Shown: one piece after another, positions 27,783 through 37,099 of the stretch | Position numbering within the stretch: position 1 is the first letter of the stretch | Layout: the number at the start of each line of letters is the position of its first letter | Source: CAVWSM01 sp963799425 | GTDB lineage: Bacteria; Actinomycetota; Actinomycetes; Jiangellales; Jiangellaceae | Length of the DNA: 64,000 nt | Direction of reading: 5' to 3' | Assembly (NCBI GenBank): GCA_963799425.1 | Contig: CAWCXA010000012.1 | Location: 62,001-126,000 of the forward strand | Program-made: the position numbers and the translations under genes | Notes under the pieces: generated by a model | Told to the model about the DNA's origin: nothing | Seen by the model: only the letters and a program-made list of their open reading frames with translations | The model's database searches: none

Positions 27783-28404
27783 CCAGATAGAGGTCATGCA
27801 ACATCTGGGCTACGACCAGTTCAGCATCGCGGGACACGACCGCGGCGCGCGCTGCGCCTACCGTCTCGCCTTGGATCACCCGGATCGGGTTGTCCGGCTC
27901 GCCGTGATGGACGTCGTTCCCGTCGGCGAAGCGTTCGATCGTGCCGACAAGAACTTCAGTCTCGCCTACTGGCAATGGTCCTTCCTCGCCGCGCCAGAAC
28001 CGGTGCCGGAACGGTTCATTAACGCTGTGCCGGCCAACCTGGTCGACTTCATGCTGGATGCGTGGGCTGAGGTGAAGGACGCTTTCCCGACCGAGGTACG
28101 CGCCGAGTACATCGAGAAATTCAGCGACCCCGAGACGGTGCATGCCATCTGCGAGGAGTTCCGCGCAGCCGCAACCTTGGACTACCAGCACGACGAGGCG
28201 GATCGCGGAAACCGCAAGATCGTCTGCCCCATGCTCTTCCTCTGGAGTCAGCGCGGTTCGGTCGCAAAACTCTACGATGATCCGCTCGCGATGTGGCGGG
28301 AGTGGGCCGAAGATGTTCGCGGCGGCCCGGTACCAGTCGGACACTTCATTGCCGAAGAGGCACCCGAGGAGACCACACGCCGACTACTGGACTTCTTTCG
28401 GTAG
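27529..28404 (+). CDS. Alpha/beta hydrolase, haloacetate-dehalogenase / epoxide-hydrolase type
   Basis: 291 residues from ATG 27529 (GAGGGG nine bases upstream; a GTG at 27520 is too close to it). Motifs: oxyanion-hole HGIPETHLMW at residue 32, nucleophile Asp104 in AGHDRGAR with Arg105/Arg108, and catalytic His272 in GHFIAEEAPEE. The whole frame (DLRGYGDSGKP, AVMDVVPVGEAF, AYWQWSFLAAPEPVPE) matches the fluoroacetate-dehalogenase branch. However, as I recall that family, its halide pocket has His-Trp-Tyr; here Gln stands in AYWQW where His is expected, and the Tyr position appears to be Thr. Haloacetate defluorination is therefore doubtful; another haloacid or epoxide is possible. It follows the tautomerase, perhaps as a catabolic pair. 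Confidence 0.85.
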   Translation: MFDGFEKFDIPTAGASIHGRRGGSGPPLLLLHGIPETHLMWHRVAPHLAERYTVVATDLRGYGDSGKPPSTADHEPYSMRAIGRDQIEVMQHLGYDQFSIAGHDRGARCAYRLALDHPDRVVRLAVMDVVPVGEAFDRADKNFSLAYWQWSFLAAPEPVPERFINAVPANLVDFMLDAWAEVKDAFPTEVRAEYIEKFSDPETVHAICEEFRAAATLDYQHDEADRGNRKIVCPMLFLWSQRGSVAKLYDDPLAMWREWAEDVRGGPVPVGHFIAEEAPEETTRRLLDFFR

Positions 28405-28420
28405 TGCGGGATGGCGCGGC

Positions 28421-29233
28421 TCAGCTCGCGGCTGCGCCCGGCTCGAAGCTGGCGAGCAGCTGCTCCAAGGCGTGCTGGTCAGGCCCGACGAACGCGTCGG
28501 CGTCGGGAGCGACGGCCAGCATGTCTAGGAACGGCGCTGTTTGTCCGACAGCCGGGGGCAGGTGGCTGCTGAGGATGACAGCGGGGTCCATGGCCCGGAT
28601 GGGTTGGACGGTTCCCAGATAGCGATCCGCGTCCGTGGTGTGCACCCAGGGACTATCGACGGTGGCCCACAGCAGCTGCCCGGCGCGGAGCTCGTCGCGG
28701 GGAACGTCGCCGACATCGCTGCTGCCGGCGAGCTCGCTGCTGGACAACGCGGCGCCGAAGCAGTCAGAGCTAAACAACGTCCGCGAGCGGTGGTCGAAGA
28801 AGCCGACAGTCGCTGGGCTGTCAAACAATGGCGGTCGGAAGGCGGTAAGTGTCCGGTCGCCCACGTCGAGTGATTGGCCGGGGTTGAGCAGGTAGACACG
28901 ATCCAGCGGTAGCGGCCTCTCGGTGGACATGATCCCGACGCCGAGGAAAGTGGTGATCACCCGCGCGTGCGGTGCCGCCTCGAGCAGCTCGAACAGCGCT
29001 CCCGTGTGGTCCCGGTCCGGGTGCGTCAACCAGATCCAGCGCACATCGCCCGGATCGAGGACGGAGCCCAGCGCGTCCATGAACCCCCGGCCCGGAAGAC
29101 TCAGACCTGTGTCTACGACGACTGGCTCGGTCGCATGCAAAACGAATGCGTTCACCGGCAGGAACCCGACGCTTGGCACCTCTGCCTGGTCATTGAGGAC
29201 GCTGACGTCGTCCCCGATGCGGTGGATCTCCAT
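28421..29233 (-). CDS. Metallo-beta-lactamase-fold protein with HxDxDH metal site
   Basis: 270 residues from ATG 29233, preceded by GGGGGGCAAGG. The fold is typical: PVVVDTGLSLPGRGF, then WIWLTHPDRDHTGALFELLE, then LFSSDCFGA, and ILSSHLPPA at the end. The metal motif is His71-Pro-Asp73-Arg-Asp75-His76. The second position is Asp rather than the usual His of HxHxDH enzymes, which resembles the HxExDH di-iron site of flavodiiron (ODP) proteins. There is no flavodoxin domain. A di-iron oxygen- or NO-related role, or a hydrolase with altered metal, are both possible. It is divergent from the holin-like/ABC1 operon. Confidence 0.82.
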   Translation of the reverse strand: MEIHRIGDDVSVLNDQAEVPSVGFLPVNAFVLHATEPVVVDTGLSLPGRGFMDALGSVLDPGDVRWIWLTHPDRDHTGALFELLEAAPHARVITTFLGVGIMSTERPLPLDRVYLLNPGQSLDVGDRTLTAFRPPLFDSPATVGFFDHRSRTLFSSDCFGAALSSSELAGSSDVGDVPRDELRAGQLLWATVDSPWVHTTDADRYLGTVQPIRAMDPAVILSSHLPPAVGQTAPFLDMLAVAPDADAFVGPDQHALEQLLASFEPGAAAS

Positions 29234-29439
29234 TTGCCTTGCCCCCCTCTTAGGCGTACGCGACGGTACTGCGGAATGTCGCCACGGGGTGCGCGAACAG
29301 GTGAACCCATCCGAACAGGCGACCGTTTGACCGGTTTCGGGGCGGCGCGGAGAATCTGGACATCGTATGGAGGCCGGGAGGCCGACGTGAGGCCAAGAAC
29401 AGTCGGTGGTCAACGACCGGGCCGGTTGGCCCCGGCGAG

Positions 29440-29907
29440 GTGACGAGCGCCGCACCGCCCGGCCGTACCACCGCACGGCTTCCTGCGCGACTGCGCGCCG
29501 AACTGCGGTGGAAGCTCCTTCTCGCCCGGCTGGCCGTCAGCATCGCCGTCATTGCCTTGACGGTCGTTATCGTGCCCGGCATCTCGATCGACGGCCGCTT
29601 CTGGTTGTGGGCACTCGTGTTGGGAGCTGTCTTCGGCGTACTGAACGGCGTCGTCAAGCCGCTTATGCAGATCCTCACCATCCGCTATCTGTTCCTTTCC
29701 TGGGGGCTGGTGATCGTCGCCATCAATACCGCCACCCTCTGGCTGCTCGAACTGCTGGTCAGCCCGTTGGACATTGACGGCGCCTTCAGCCTGCTCGCCG
29801 GCGGGCTTGTCATCGGACTACTGGTGACGCTGCTGGAGACCCTCGTCGGCATTGGTCGGCCGATCGTCGAGCCGACCGCCGAGTCGACGCTGACAAGGGC
29901 TCGCTGA
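29440..29907 (+). CDS. Phage-holin-family (PF04020-like) membrane protein
   Basis: 155 residues, GTG start. Four hydrophobic segments: KLLLARLAVSIAVIALTVVI, WLWALVLGAVFGVLNGVVKP, YLFLSWGLVIVAINTATLWL, and LLAGGLVIGLLVTLLETLVG. The second carries the family's GVLNGVVKPL motif. These proteins are named for weak similarity to a mycobacteriophage holin but are ordinary chromosomal membrane proteins. The stop overlaps the next ATG (TGATG), so it is co-translated with the ABC1 kinase. Confidence 0.85.
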   Translation: MTSAAPPGRTTARLPARLRAELRWKLLLARLAVSIAVIALTVVIVPGISIDGRFWLWALVLGAVFGVLNGVVKPLMQILTIRYLFLSWGLVIVAINTATLWLLELLVSPLDIDGAFSLLAGGLVIGLLVTLLETLVGIGRPIVEPTAESTLTRAR

Positions 29908-31598
29908 TGGCCGCAGGTCCGGCCGCCACTGCGCAGGAGAGTGTGCGGCTCGCGCAGGTGTACAACATCGTCTCGCGTTACGTCCTGGACACAGCGGTCG
30001 ACCACGGGCCGATGGCCGGTGCCCGTCGGCGCCTGCAGTTCTGGCTGCACGACGTGCACCAGGCGCCGGTCGCCCTGAGCACCGCCACCCGTGCGCGGTT
30101 GCTGTTGCAAGAGCTCGGTCCCACCTATGTCAAGGTCGGCCAGCTTGTGTCCAGCCAGTCGCAGGTCCTGCCGGAGGACTGGGAGCGCGAGTTGGCACGT
30201 CTCCAGCAGGAGGTGGCGACATTCCCGTACGACGATGTGCGCCGCATCGTCACCGTAGATCTCGGGGGCCCACCGGAAGAGTTGTTCGAGCGGTTCGACG
30301 AGATACCACTCGCTGCCGCGTCGCTCGGCCAGGTGCACCGCGCCCGCGTCGGTGGTGAGGAGGTCGTGGTCAAGGTCCGGAGGCCGGGTGCGGCCCGGCA
30401 AGTCCGCGCCGATGTCGGCATCATGCGCAATCTGGCGCGTTTCCTCGAACGGCAGGCGGACTGGGCCCGCGAGGTCGGGCTTGCCAGCGTCGTCAACGAG
30501 TTCGGCAACAACGTTGTCGGCGAACTGGACTACTACGGAGAGGCCTACAACGCCCGGCGGCTGGCAAGCACCATGCGCGACGTTGTCGGTGTCAGCGTCC
30601 CGAAAATCCACCCGGAACTGTCCTCTGCTCGGGTCCTGACCATGGAATTTGTCAACGGGGTGAAGATCACCGATGTCGAGCGGATACGCGGGGCGGGGCT
30701 GGATCTCGGCATGCTGTCCGAACGCTTCATGGAGGCAGCCGTCAAGCAGTTGCTCGTCGACGGCTTCTTCCACGGCGATCCGCATCCGGGCAATGTGCTC
30801 GTCGACCTCAACTCATCCGACGTGTGCATGATCGACCTGGGCATGTGCGGACAGCTGACCGTGCAGCAACGCTTCACCCTCATCCAGCTTATGATCGTCG
30901 TCCGCCAACAGGACGCCGCCGCGATGGCGCAGGTGATGCGCGGTCTCAGCACTCCATTCCGAGCTGTCGACGAAACCGCCTATCGCCGCGACTTCGCTCG
31001 TCGCGTCGGCCGCTTCCTCGACCCGGACTCCAAGGCGCCTGTCGCTGACGCCATGAACGTCGGCTTCGACGTGTTGCGAGACAACGGGTTGCGCCTCGAT
31101 CCCGCGTTCACCCTCGCGGTCAAGGCGATGATGCAGGCCGAAGTGATCGCGACGACGTTGGAGCCTGGCGGAGGGATGCTCACCCGCGGGTACGAGGTCG
31201 CCGAGCGCCTGCTCCGGGAACGGCTTGCCGCCGAGGACATGCTGCGGCTCGGCAGTCATGGCGCGGAGGGGATGCTGCTCGATCTTGTTCGCCAAGCACC
31301 TGCCCTCCAGGTGGCCGCCCAGCGCATGGTCGGCGACGAGCCGACCGTAGCCACGATCCACGGGACATCACAGACGCGACCGACCGCAGCCGCGCCGTCT
31401 GGTCACGGAACGGCCGCCATCCTCCTCGCCGGAATGCTCATCGGCACGGGCATCGTGGCGAGCTCGGGCTCCACTTCCCAGGGCTGGAGCTGGATCCGCG
31501 ATCTAGCGGCGGTCGGCTTCGTGGTCGCGCTGGTCGGCTCAGGGCTCTTGTTGGTGGGTGTGGTTCGCCGCCTACGTCGGGATGCGGACGACCGCTAG
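29907..31598 (+). CDS. ABC1/UbiB-family atypical kinase (AarF-like)
   Basis: 563 residues, starting inside the stop of the holin-like gene. Signatures of the ABC1/ADCK/UbiB family are all present: the KxGQ motif in GPTYVKVGQLVSS, the Ala-rich loop AAASLGQVHRA, the VVVKVRRPG Lys strand, the catalytic loop GFFHGDPHPGNVLVDL, and IDLGMCG in place of DFG. Two hydrophobic spans at the C-terminus (AAILLAGMLIGTGIVASSG; LAAVGFVVALVGSGLLLVGV) anchor it in the membrane, as in UbiB. UbiB-type proteins are ATPases/kinases needed for quinone biosynthesis or lipid handling. The target here is unknown; the membrane partner is the upstream protein. Confidence 0.92.
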   Translation: MAAGPAATAQESVRLAQVYNIVSRYVLDTAVDHGPMAGARRRLQFWLHDVHQAPVALSTATRARLLLQELGPTYVKVGQLVSSQSQVLPEDWERELARLQQEVATFPYDDVRRIVTVDLGGPPEELFERFDEIPLAAASLGQVHRARVGGEEVVVKVRRPGAARQVRADVGIMRNLARFLERQADWAREVGLASVVNEFGNNVVGELDYYGEAYNARRLASTMRDVVGVSVPKIHPELSSARVLTMEFVNGVKITDVERIRGAGLDLGMLSERFMEAAVKQLLVDGFFHGDPHPGNVLVDLNSSDVCMIDLGMCGQLTVQQRFTLIQLMIVVRQQDAAAMAQVMRGLSTPFRAVDETAYRRDFARRVGRFLDPDSKAPVADAMNVGFDVLRDNGLRLDPAFTLAVKAMMQAEVIATTLEPGGGMLTRGYEVAERLLRERLAAEDMLRLGSHGAEGMLLDLVRQAPALQVAAQRMVGDEPTVATIHGTSQTRPTAAAPSGHGTAAILLAGMLIGTGIVASSGSTSQGWSWIRDLAAVGFVVALVGSGLLLVGVVRRLRRDADDR

Positions 31599-31639
31599 CG
31601 GACACCACCTCGTTTTAGGGAGGCCAGCGCGGGGAGGGC

Positions 31640-31933
31640 TCAGGCTCGGGCGTGCTGGACCGTGAAGCCTAGCTTTCCGAGTACTTTGACGGCGCCAGCC
31701 TTCCCGCCCTCGAAGTCGCCGGACGCCAGCCGGTGCCCCGTGGCCAGCTCGTATGCCGTGCCCAGGATCGCTTTCGGTGGGTAGCGGCGCTCGTCCCACA
31801 TCAGGTCGTAGGTGGTGGTCGGGGCGAAACCGTGCTCGGCGAAGAACCGCTGCGGTCCGAGCCGGTCGTACTCGTGTATCGCGCGCACGACGTCGGCGCG
31901 GGTTATCTGGCTCCAGGCGGTGGAACTTAGCAT
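31640..31933 (-). CDS. Stand-alone ScoMcrA-like N-terminal head domain
   Basis: 97 residues from ATG 31933, seven bases after GGAGG. The whole protein (SQITRADVVRAIHEYDRLGP, then FFAEHGFAPTTTYDLMWDER, then YPPKAILGTAYELATGHRLA, GDFEGGKAGAVKVLGKLGFTV) matches the head domain at the N-terminus of ScoMcrA-type type IV restriction enzymes. No SRA or HNH domain follows; the next minus-strand gene on its downstream side reads away. It may be a fragment of a restriction gene or a free-standing DNA-sensing module. The good ribosome site argues against decay. Confidence 0.75.
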   Translation of the reverse strand: MLSSTAWSQITRADVVRAIHEYDRLGPQRFFAEHGFAPTTTYDLMWDERRYPPKAILGTAYELATGHRLASGDFEGGKAGAVKVLGKLGFTVQHARA

Positions 31934-32024
31934 CCGGTCCTCCGAAGACGTAGTGGTCAGTGCGTGTGCGCGCGGGCGACAAACCCGTCGGTGCATGCCC
32001 GCGGCACCACTTCGAGGGCGGGCA

Positions 32025-32927
32025 TCACACCTCCTGGCGGGCCATGCCAGTGGACGCGGGAAGTCGGAGTCGCCGCGCCAGGAAGTCCCGCGTCAGGCCG
32101 GCCACCTGATCGCCGGCGGTTTCGAGCAGGAAGTGGCCGCCGTCGAGCAGGTGGATCTCTGGGTCAACTGCGTCGGCGTCGAACGCCTTGGCGCCGGCCG
32201 GGGCGAAGATCTCGTCACCGCGCCCCCAAACCGCCAGCACGGGGACGCGGCTGGCGCGCAGGTATTCGTGCAGTGCCGGGTAAAGCGGCGGGTTGGTGGC
32301 GTAGTCGCGGAACAGCGCGAGCTGGATCTGGTCGTTGCCGGGTCTGCTCAGCAAGGCGTAGTCGTGATGCCAGGTGTCTGGGCTGACCAGTGTCTCGTCC
32401 GCTACGCCGGTCAGGTACTGCCAGCGGGTGACGTCAAGGGTGAGCGCCTGGCGGATAGCCGCTTCGGTGTCCGGTGTCTGCGCGCGCTGGTAGTCCCAGA
32501 CGGTCTGCCAGAAGCCTGGGATGAACCCGGCGTCGTACCCGTTCCCGCTCTGCGTGATGATCGCGGTGATGGCGTCCGGGTGCCGTACGGCGATGCGCCA
32601 GCCAATCGGCGCGCCGTAGTCCTGGACGTACAGGGCGCAGTGCATGACGCCGAGCTCCGTGAGCAGCCCGACAGTCAGGTCGGTCAGCGCGTCGAAGGTG
32701 TACGTGAAGTCCTCAGCCGGCGGCGCGTCGGAGTAGCCGAAGCCGAGGTGGTCGGGGGCGATGACCCGGTACTGCTCGGCCAGTGCCGGGATGAGGTTGC
32801 GGAACATGAACGAGCTGGTCGGAAATCCGTGAAGGAGCACTATCACCGGCGCGTCGGCGGGGCCGGCTTCCCGGTAGAACAGCTGGTGGCCTTCGACGGT
32901 CGCGTACCGGTGGTGGACGTTCGGCAT
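32025..32927 (-). CDS. Alpha/beta hydrolase with Asp nucleophile
   Basis: 300 residues from ATG 32927, eight bases after GAGGGAG. Oxyanion-hole HGFPTSSFMFRNLIP near residue 33, then DHLGFGYSDAP, nucleophile Asp103 in YVQDYGAPIGWRIA, charge-relay DEIFAPAGAK, and catalytic His in GGHFLLETAG. An Asp nucleophile places it with haloalkane dehalogenases and epoxide hydrolases rather than esterases. The residue after the nucleophile is Tyr, not the Trp of classical haloalkane dehalogenases, so an epoxide or other substrate is as likely. The LuxR-type regulator lies just upstream on the same strand and could control it. Confidence 0.85.
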   Translation of the reverse strand: MPNVHHRYATVEGHQLFYREAGPADAPVIVLLHGFPTSSFMFRNLIPALAEQYRVIAPDHLGFGYSDAPPAEDFTYTFDALTDLTVGLLTELGVMHCALYVQDYGAPIGWRIAVRHPDAITAIITQSGNGYDAGFIPGFWQTVWDYQRAQTPDTEAAIRQALTLDVTRWQYLTGVADETLVSPDTWHHDYALLSRPGNDQIQLALFRDYATNPPLYPALHEYLRASRVPVLAVWGRGDEIFAPAGAKAFDADAVDPEIHLLDGGHFLLETAGDQVAGLTRDFLARRLRLPASTGMARQEV

Positions 32928-33089
32928 CGTCTGCACTCCCTCAGTTCAGTCGCGTCGGGCCTGGGCGAAGTTCGCGGCCCGAGCTACAGGGTTGCGCCGT
33001 CGATGCGTGGTCGGCGCCCGAGGTGGATACCGGTCATCCCCCCGGGGTTCCCCGTCGCCAAGGCCAGTGGGTTCGGTCGCGGGGCTCGG

Positions 33090-35826
33090 TCAGCGGCGCA
33101 GTTGCCGGCGGGAGCTGATGCCGAGCTTGGTGAAGATCTTGCTCAGGTGCCATTCGACCGTGCGCGGGCTGATGAACAGTCGGGTCGCTATCTCCGCGTT
33201 CGACAACTCGTCGCGCGCCAGCCGGACGATCTGCGCCTCCTGCGCGGTGAGCTTGGCCAAGCTCGGGTCAACGTGTAGGCGGACGGTTTCACCCGTGGCG
33301 GCGAGTTCGCTGGCGGCCAGCGTGGCGAACGCGTCCATGCCCATGGTTGTGAACATGTCGTGCGCGGCGCGGAGCTGGTCGCGCGCATCGTTGCGCCGAT
33401 TGTGCCGCCGCAGCCACTCGCCGTAGTACAGGTGCGTGCGGGCCAGCTCCCCCCGGATCCGGGTTGGAGCGAGATGATCGATCGCGGCTCCGTAGTGGCC
33501 CTCGGCCGAATCGGCGCTGCTGACCATCGCCTGGCATCTCGCATGGAGGCCGAGCGCCCAGCCGGAGCCGCTTGCCTGCGCCATCGGTGTGAGTCGGGCG
33601 AGGGCGTCGCAGGCCGTGTCAGGCTGCCCGGTGTGGGCGGCCGCGGTGATCAATTCGACCAGGGAGCACCAGGTCACGACCCCCATTTCCTGAGACGGCT
33701 CGGTCGCCTCCAGGGCCGCCGTGAGCGCCTGGTCATAGCCGCCGAGGCTGTTGCATAGAACGGCTTGCATCCAGCCGGCGGCGATCAGCCCGATGCCCTC
33801 GCCGCGCGCCGTTGCCTCGGCCGTGGTCGCCGTGATCAGAGCGCTGGCCCGTGCTGCGTCACCCCGCCAGACGGCCAGGAACTGCGCGGCATAGGGCGGC
33901 GCGGAGAGCCCCGTGCCTTCCAGGACAGCGTCGAACTCCTGCAGCATCCCGCCGGCAGCGGACAGGTCGCCAGTGAAAACCTGCATGAAGATGCGCTGCG
34001 TCAAGGCCATGGGGAGCGGGGCCAGCATGCCCGAGTCTTGGGCAGCCTTGACGAATCGGCTGGTGAGCAGATCGCCGGTGTCGTCCTCCCACAGGTCGAA
34101 GGCGGTGGTGCACGCAAACCACAGCCACCGCAGGTCAATCTCGTCGGACGGCCGGGCGCTCAGGAACTCCTCGAGCGCCTGCTTCAGCAGCGGTGCCCCG
34201 GCGGAGTACCCCTTCACGTACCGCGCGGCGAGACCGTCCAGCAGACGGTCGGAGGGTCTGGCGAGGGACGCGGGCGCTGGCGCGGCGCCCGCTGCGTCGG
34301 ACAGGTCCCGCAGGCTCGGGCCCGTGGCCAGATGGGCGGCGAACCAGCCCGCCCGGAGGGCCTCCAGGTAGGTATCCCTTGCCAGTGCCGGGTCCAAGGT
34401 CTCCAGCTGGGTTGCCGCCTTGAGCAGCAGCGGGGCGGCGTCCGGCCCGCGGTTCAGGGCGAAGGCCAGTCGCGCGCGCAGCAGGTCCGCTTCGGCGCTC
34501 TCAAGTGCGCCGAGCGGGCTGGCTTCGGCCAGGGTGAGCAGCCGCACCGACGGCTCCGGCAGGCCCGCCAGATACTTCGCCTGCGCAGCGGCAAGAGTCC
34601 GTTGCCCACGGCGCACCATGTCCGGGGTAAGTCCGGCGGACCGCTCCAAGAAGGATGCCGCCGCCGCCAGACCACCGCGAGCCTGTGCCCGCGCGGCGCA
34701 ATGTTCCAACTCGGCGGCAACATCCTCGTCCGGCTCGGTGGTTGCCTGGGCGAGGTGCCAGGCGCGCCTGTCCCGGTCGGACACAGGGTCGATGACCTGC
34801 GCCAACGCCCAGTGCGCTCTTTGGCGCTGTTCCGGTGATGCCGCGTTGTAGATCACCGAGCGCAGCAGCGGATGCCGGAACCGCACCCGGGAGCCGAACT
34901 CGACGAGCCCGCCGGCCTCGGACGATGACGAGGCTGCGGCTGGCACGCCAATGCCTAGCCGATCCACCGCACGCCACACGAGGACCGGATCACCTACCGG
35001 TTCGGCGGCGGCGACCAACAACACTTGCCTCGTCGTCGGCGACAAGGGGGCGATCTGTCGGCGGAAGCTCTCCTCGATGCGGCGCGGCACGGCAACGGCG
35101 CTGAACAGCCCGAACCCGCCCGCCAGTTCCGCCGGCGTGAACCCCCGCGGCAACTCCAGCAAGCGCCAGCGGGTTGCCTTGGCTCTCGGCGATGAGCCGT
35201 TCGAGCACCCGGTCGTCGACCGGCCCCCGATGCGCGCACACCAGCAGTGTGCGAGCGTCCTCGTCGGGGAGCCCGGCGACGTCCATGGCTGGCAGGCCCG
35301 CCAACTCCGGCATGTCGCGCGGCTCGTCAGCGCCACGACGTACGGCCAAGATCATGGCCACCGACTCGGCTCGCAGCCGCCGAGCCGCGAACCCGAGTAC
35401 CTGCGCCGATGCGCGATCCAGCCACTGGGCGTCGTCGACGACGCACAGCATCGGCTGATCGCGGGCGACCTCGGCGAACAGGCCCAGGACCGCCAAGGCC
35501 ACCATGAAGCGATCCGGCGGGTTTCCGGCGTCGAGCCCGAACGCTGTGCGCAACGCGTCCCGTTGCGGTGCTGGGAGCCCCCCCACCCGGTCGAGCATCG
35601 GTGCACAGATCTGATGCACGGCGGCGAAGGCGAGTTCCTGCTCGGCCTCCATACCGGCGGCGCGCACGGTCCGGTAGTCGACGGCCTGCCCGACCAAGTA
35701 GTCCAGCAATGCCGTCTTGCCGATGCCGGCATCCCCGCGCACCACCAATGCCCGGCTCTCCCCCGTACGCACGTCAGCGAGCACGCGATCGAGCGCATCG
35801 CGCTCGCTGCTTCTGCCTAGCAGCAT
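33090..35826 (-). pseudogene. LuxR-family ATPase transcriptional regulator, frameshifted
   Basis: The gene is whole in length (about 911 residues, normal for LuxR/LAL regulators) but needs one frame change. Part one starts at ATG 35826: a P-loop ATPase with GDAGIGKTALL, then CVVDDAQWLDRAS (Walker B), then ESQGNPLALA. Part two starts near 35163 in the shifted frame (LLELPRGFTPAELAGG) and runs to the C-terminal LuxR helix-turn-helix LTAQEAQIVRLARDELSNAE, ending at 33090. Relatives read NPLALLELPRGF; here GCGCTTGCTGGAG has one base too many near 35161-35165. Either a true inactivating mutation or an assembly error. If real, only the ATPase part is made. It sits just upstream of the Asp-nucleophile hydrolase and divergent from the DUF427 operon. 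Confidence 0.85.
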
Positions 35827-35980
35827 TTCGAGCCAACCCCTGACGCATGGGCGGCACCAGGTGCGGAGAGGCGCCGCGAGAGCGGGCCCTCAGGTTCTTC
35901 GGAGCGGGACGGGGATCCCACGGCACGAGCATGACGCGGAAATGGGTTCGTGTCGTCAACGCGAGCGTCTATCCGCGCCC

Positions 35981-35990
35981 CCTGCTAGCC
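35981..35990 (+). repeat. CTGCTAGCC motif, copy 1
   Basis: CCTGCTAGCC at 35981-35990, the most divergent copy (flanks CGCCC and AGAACATG). Repeat start to repeat start with copy 2 is 23 bases. Confidence 0.4.
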
Positions 35991-36001
35991 AGAACATGAC
36001 C

Positions 36002-36028
36002 TACCTGCTAGCCGGAATGCCGAACCGG
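36002..36028 (+). repeat. TACCTGCTAGCCGGAATG motif, copy 2
   Basis: TACCTGCTAGCCGGAATG followed by CCGAACC. It shares about 24 of 27 positions with copy 4 near 57526, far more than the GCTAGC core alone. It lies in the LuxR/DUF427 divergent promoter region. Confidence 0.5.
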
Positions 36029-36229
36029 TACCGGGGGGGCGCGTGGCGTCTTCCGGGATGCGGCCAGGCACTGGCCGGGTGTCGGCCGCGAGCCGGGGGC
36101 GCAGCCCGGGGTGTTCACGGGTCCGGCGCACCGGGACCGATCGCAGGGTAGAGGCGACACAGCAGCAACGGCTTGCGGCCTCGGAAGGGTCGAGGGAATG
36201 AACGCCGGCTCCACGGAGGGAAGCGAACG

Positions 36230-37099
36230 ATGGGCCTTTCCTGGCAGCAAGGACCACTCGCCCCGGGAGCGGTCGGGCGTTTCCTGGTCCCCGATCCGCT
36301 GCCCGACAGGATGCTGTTCGCCGAGCCGCTGCGCCGGCGCATGCGAGTCCAGTTCGGCGGCCTGTGGATCGCCGACAGCGAGGATGTCGTGCTGCTCCAC
36401 GAGCCGGGCCGCTACCCGGTGGCCTACTTCCCGATGGACGCCATCGCAGCCGACGCGCTCGAGCCGGGCGAGCACACCACACAGCACCGCGACCTCGGGT
36501 CGACGTCCTGGTACACAGTGCGGGCAGGCGAGTCCAGCAAGCCACGCGCGGCCTGGCGGCACACCGAGCTGCCGGACCACGCCAGCGATCTGAAGGAACG
36601 CGTCGCGTTCGCGTGGCGGGCGATGGACGCCTTCTACGAGGAGGACGAGAGGATCATCGGCCACGCCGCCGACAGCTACCACCGCATCGACATCCGCCGG
36701 ACGAGCCGGCACCTCGTCGTCCGCCACGGCAACCGGGTCGTCGCGGACACCACCAGGCCGCTGGCGCTGTACGAGTCTGGATTCGCGCCACGCTGGTACG
36801 TCCCACGCGCCGACGTGGACGAATCCGCGCTGACCCCGGTCGAGCGCCAGACGTTCTGCCCGTACAAGGGTCTGGCGAGCTACTACGACATCGCCGACGC
36901 CCACCGTGCGGCATGGTCGTATGAGAGCGCGTGGACCGAGGTGCAGCTCATCTCCGGCCTGGTGTCGTTCGAGCCGGACAGGGTCGAGGTGCAGCTCGAC
37001 GGTGCCCGGCTGCGGCTCGAGCCTGGGCAAAGCGTGTTCCCGCACGGCATAGACCGCGACCTCACGCTCGACCAGATGTTCCCCGTACGGCAGCGATGA
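36230..37099 (+). CDS. DUF427 protein with two domain copies
   Basis: 289 residues from ATG 36230 (GGAGGGAAG upstream). Two DUF427 modules: the first around ADSEDVVLLHEPGRYPVAYF to SSKPRAAWRHTELPD, the second starting IDIRRTSRHLVVRHGNRVVA, then FAPRWYVPRADVD, TFCPYKGLASYYDI and AAWSYESAW. DUF427 is common in actinobacteria, with no proven activity. The stop overlaps the next start (ATGA), so it is translationally coupled to the MOSC-reductase fusion. That context suggests a redox or nucleophile-handling role, but this is inference. Confidence 0.88.
   Translation: MGLSWQQGPLAPGAVGRFLVPDPLPDRMLFAEPLRRRMRVQFGGLWIADSEDVVLLHEPGRYPVAYFPMDAIAADALEPGEHTTQHRDLGSTSWYTVRAGESSKPRAAWRHTELPDHASDLKERVAFAWRAMDAFYEEDERIIGHAADSYHRIDIRRTSRHLVVRHGNRVVADTTRPLALYESGFAPRWYVPRADVDESALTPVERQTFCPYKGLASYYDIADAHRAAWSYESAWTEVQLISGLVSFEPDRVEVQLDGARLRLEPGQSVFPHGIDRDLTLDQMFPVRQR

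Larger units (their letters stand above)
35827..36229. other. Divergent regulatory region with two CCTGCTAGCC copies
   Basis: 403 bases between the LuxR-type gene and the DUF427 gene, without a credible gene. It holds two direct copies of CCTGCTAGCC, at 35981-35990 and 36004-36013, 23 bases apart (about two helical turns), plus GGAGGGAAG ahead of ATG 36230. The rest shows no clear element. Confidence 0.45.
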
